From Subdoligranulum variabile (GTDB lineage: Bacteria; Bacillota; Clostridia; Oscillospirales; Ruminococcaceae): a stretch of 13,063 nucleotides of DNA. Position 1 is the stretch's first letter. Every line of letters starts with the position of its first letter. Position numbers and translations under genes: made by a program. Below the pieces are notes generated by a model that saw nothing but the letters and a program-made list of their open reading frames with translations, made no database searches and was not told the DNA's origin. Shown in pieces: positions 12,911 to 13,063 of this stretch. The stretch lies in assembly GCA_003343905.1 (NCBI GenBank), contig QAKI01000031.1, forward strand, positions 1-13,063, written 5' to 3'.

Positions 12911-12976
12911 GTGTCCAGTTTCTGCCCCCTCCGTGTCCAGTTTTAGTTTACCACTTCACCTCTGTGTCCAGTTTTG
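12911..12976. repeat. TGTCCAG-type repeat cluster at the orfA-side end
   Basis: GTGTCCAGTTT occurs three times in the same orientation, at 12911-12921, 12933-12943 and 12965-12975. Two copies are preceded by the shared word TACCACTTCAC (12900-12910 and 12950-12960 approximately). Reverse-complemented they face inward and match the two GGACAC words at the other end. They are likely transposase-binding or terminal repeat units. Confidence 0.6.
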
Positions 12977-13063
12977 CGTTTTTGGGGCAGATACCCCACC
13001 CCCTGAATAACGCGAAAATTCACGCGAGAGGGGGCGGCGGTCTCCAGCCGGAGGTCTGTAGGG
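12977..13063. other. Short flanking sequence without an assignable gene
   Basis: Beyond the IS3 element the GC-rich sequence resumes. It holds a GGGG-CAGATA-CCCC mini hairpin and a larger interrupted stem, CCCCCT (12999-13004) with AGGGGG (13029-13034), enclosing CGCG (13011-13014) and CGCG (13023-13026). Two minus-strand frames are open to the window edge but too short to judge. It may be phage sequence interrupted by the insertion sequences. Confidence 0.4.

Larger units (their letters stand above)
11309..12976 (-). mobile_element. IS3-family insertion sequence
   Basis: About 1.6 kb with overlapping orfA and orfB on the minus strand, a frameshift run between them, and repeats related to AAAACTGGACAC pointing inward at both ends. 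The terminal repeats occur in several copies on each side, so the exact borders and target duplication could not be fixed; the limits given are the outermost repeat copies. The element lies about 50 bases beyond the right hairpin of the IS200-like element. Confidence 0.75.

Noticed and set aside
12943..13063. C-terminal end of a truncated phage gene reading into the IS3 element on the minus strand
   Set aside because: One frame is open for about 39 codons to the window edge, but a second frame is also open, there is no recognisable motif and GC-rich sequence is often open by chance.

Overview
The window is most of a packaging and head-assembly module of a tailed (siphovirus-like, HK97-fold) phage. 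It is almost certainly an integrated prophage, or prophage remnant, in a low-to-moderate GC Firmicute of the Clostridia/Negativicutes kind. The grounds are strong AGGAGG-type ribosome sites before most genes, the family flavour of the proteins, and two bacterial insertion sequences next to the module. The species cannot be read from the sequence, and no integrase, repressor, att site or tail gene lies inside the window.

Layout, following transcription of the phage operon on the minus strand (high to low coordinates): a ParB-like/adenine-type methyltransferase fusion (9409-8153), small terminase (8150-7656), large terminase (7666-6107), HNH endonuclease (6102-5761), portal (5040-3694), a second SPPY-type methyltransferase (3686-2781), ClpP-type prohead protease (2784-1957), major capsid (1964-765), a small head-fibre-like protein (705-433), a head-tail connector (417-133), and the first codons of the next gene (23-1). 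The cistrons are tightly packed and often overlap. Several start at TTG behind a good ribosome site. The capsid cistron is bracketed by stem-loops, and a run of three hairpins fills the gap at 45-127.

Two plus-strand genes break the phage operon. At 5114-5752 an AT-richer gene with its own extended -10 promoter encodes a small zinc-ribbon membrane protein, inserted head-on between HNH and portal (a moron-like cargo gene). At 9533-10525, divergent from the packaging operon, is a Fic-domain AMP-transferase-type enzyme. It has a near-consensus promoter, an abutting 12-bp tandem repeat that could be an operator, and an intrinsic terminator.

From about 10576 to 12976 lie two adjacent insertion sequences. 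The first is an IS200-like element (tnpA with end hairpins and a leader that can hide its ribosome site). The second is an IS3-family element with orfA/orfB on the minus strand, an A7 slippery run for -1 frameshifting, multiple TGTCCAG-type repeats at both ends, and a long internal inverted repeat. The last ~85 bases hold no assignable gene.

Functionally, the terminases, HNH and portal package DNA, and the protease and capsid build the head. The two methyltransferases probably mark phage DNA against restriction. The Fic protein and the zinc-ribbon membrane protein are the accessory genes whose roles are open.
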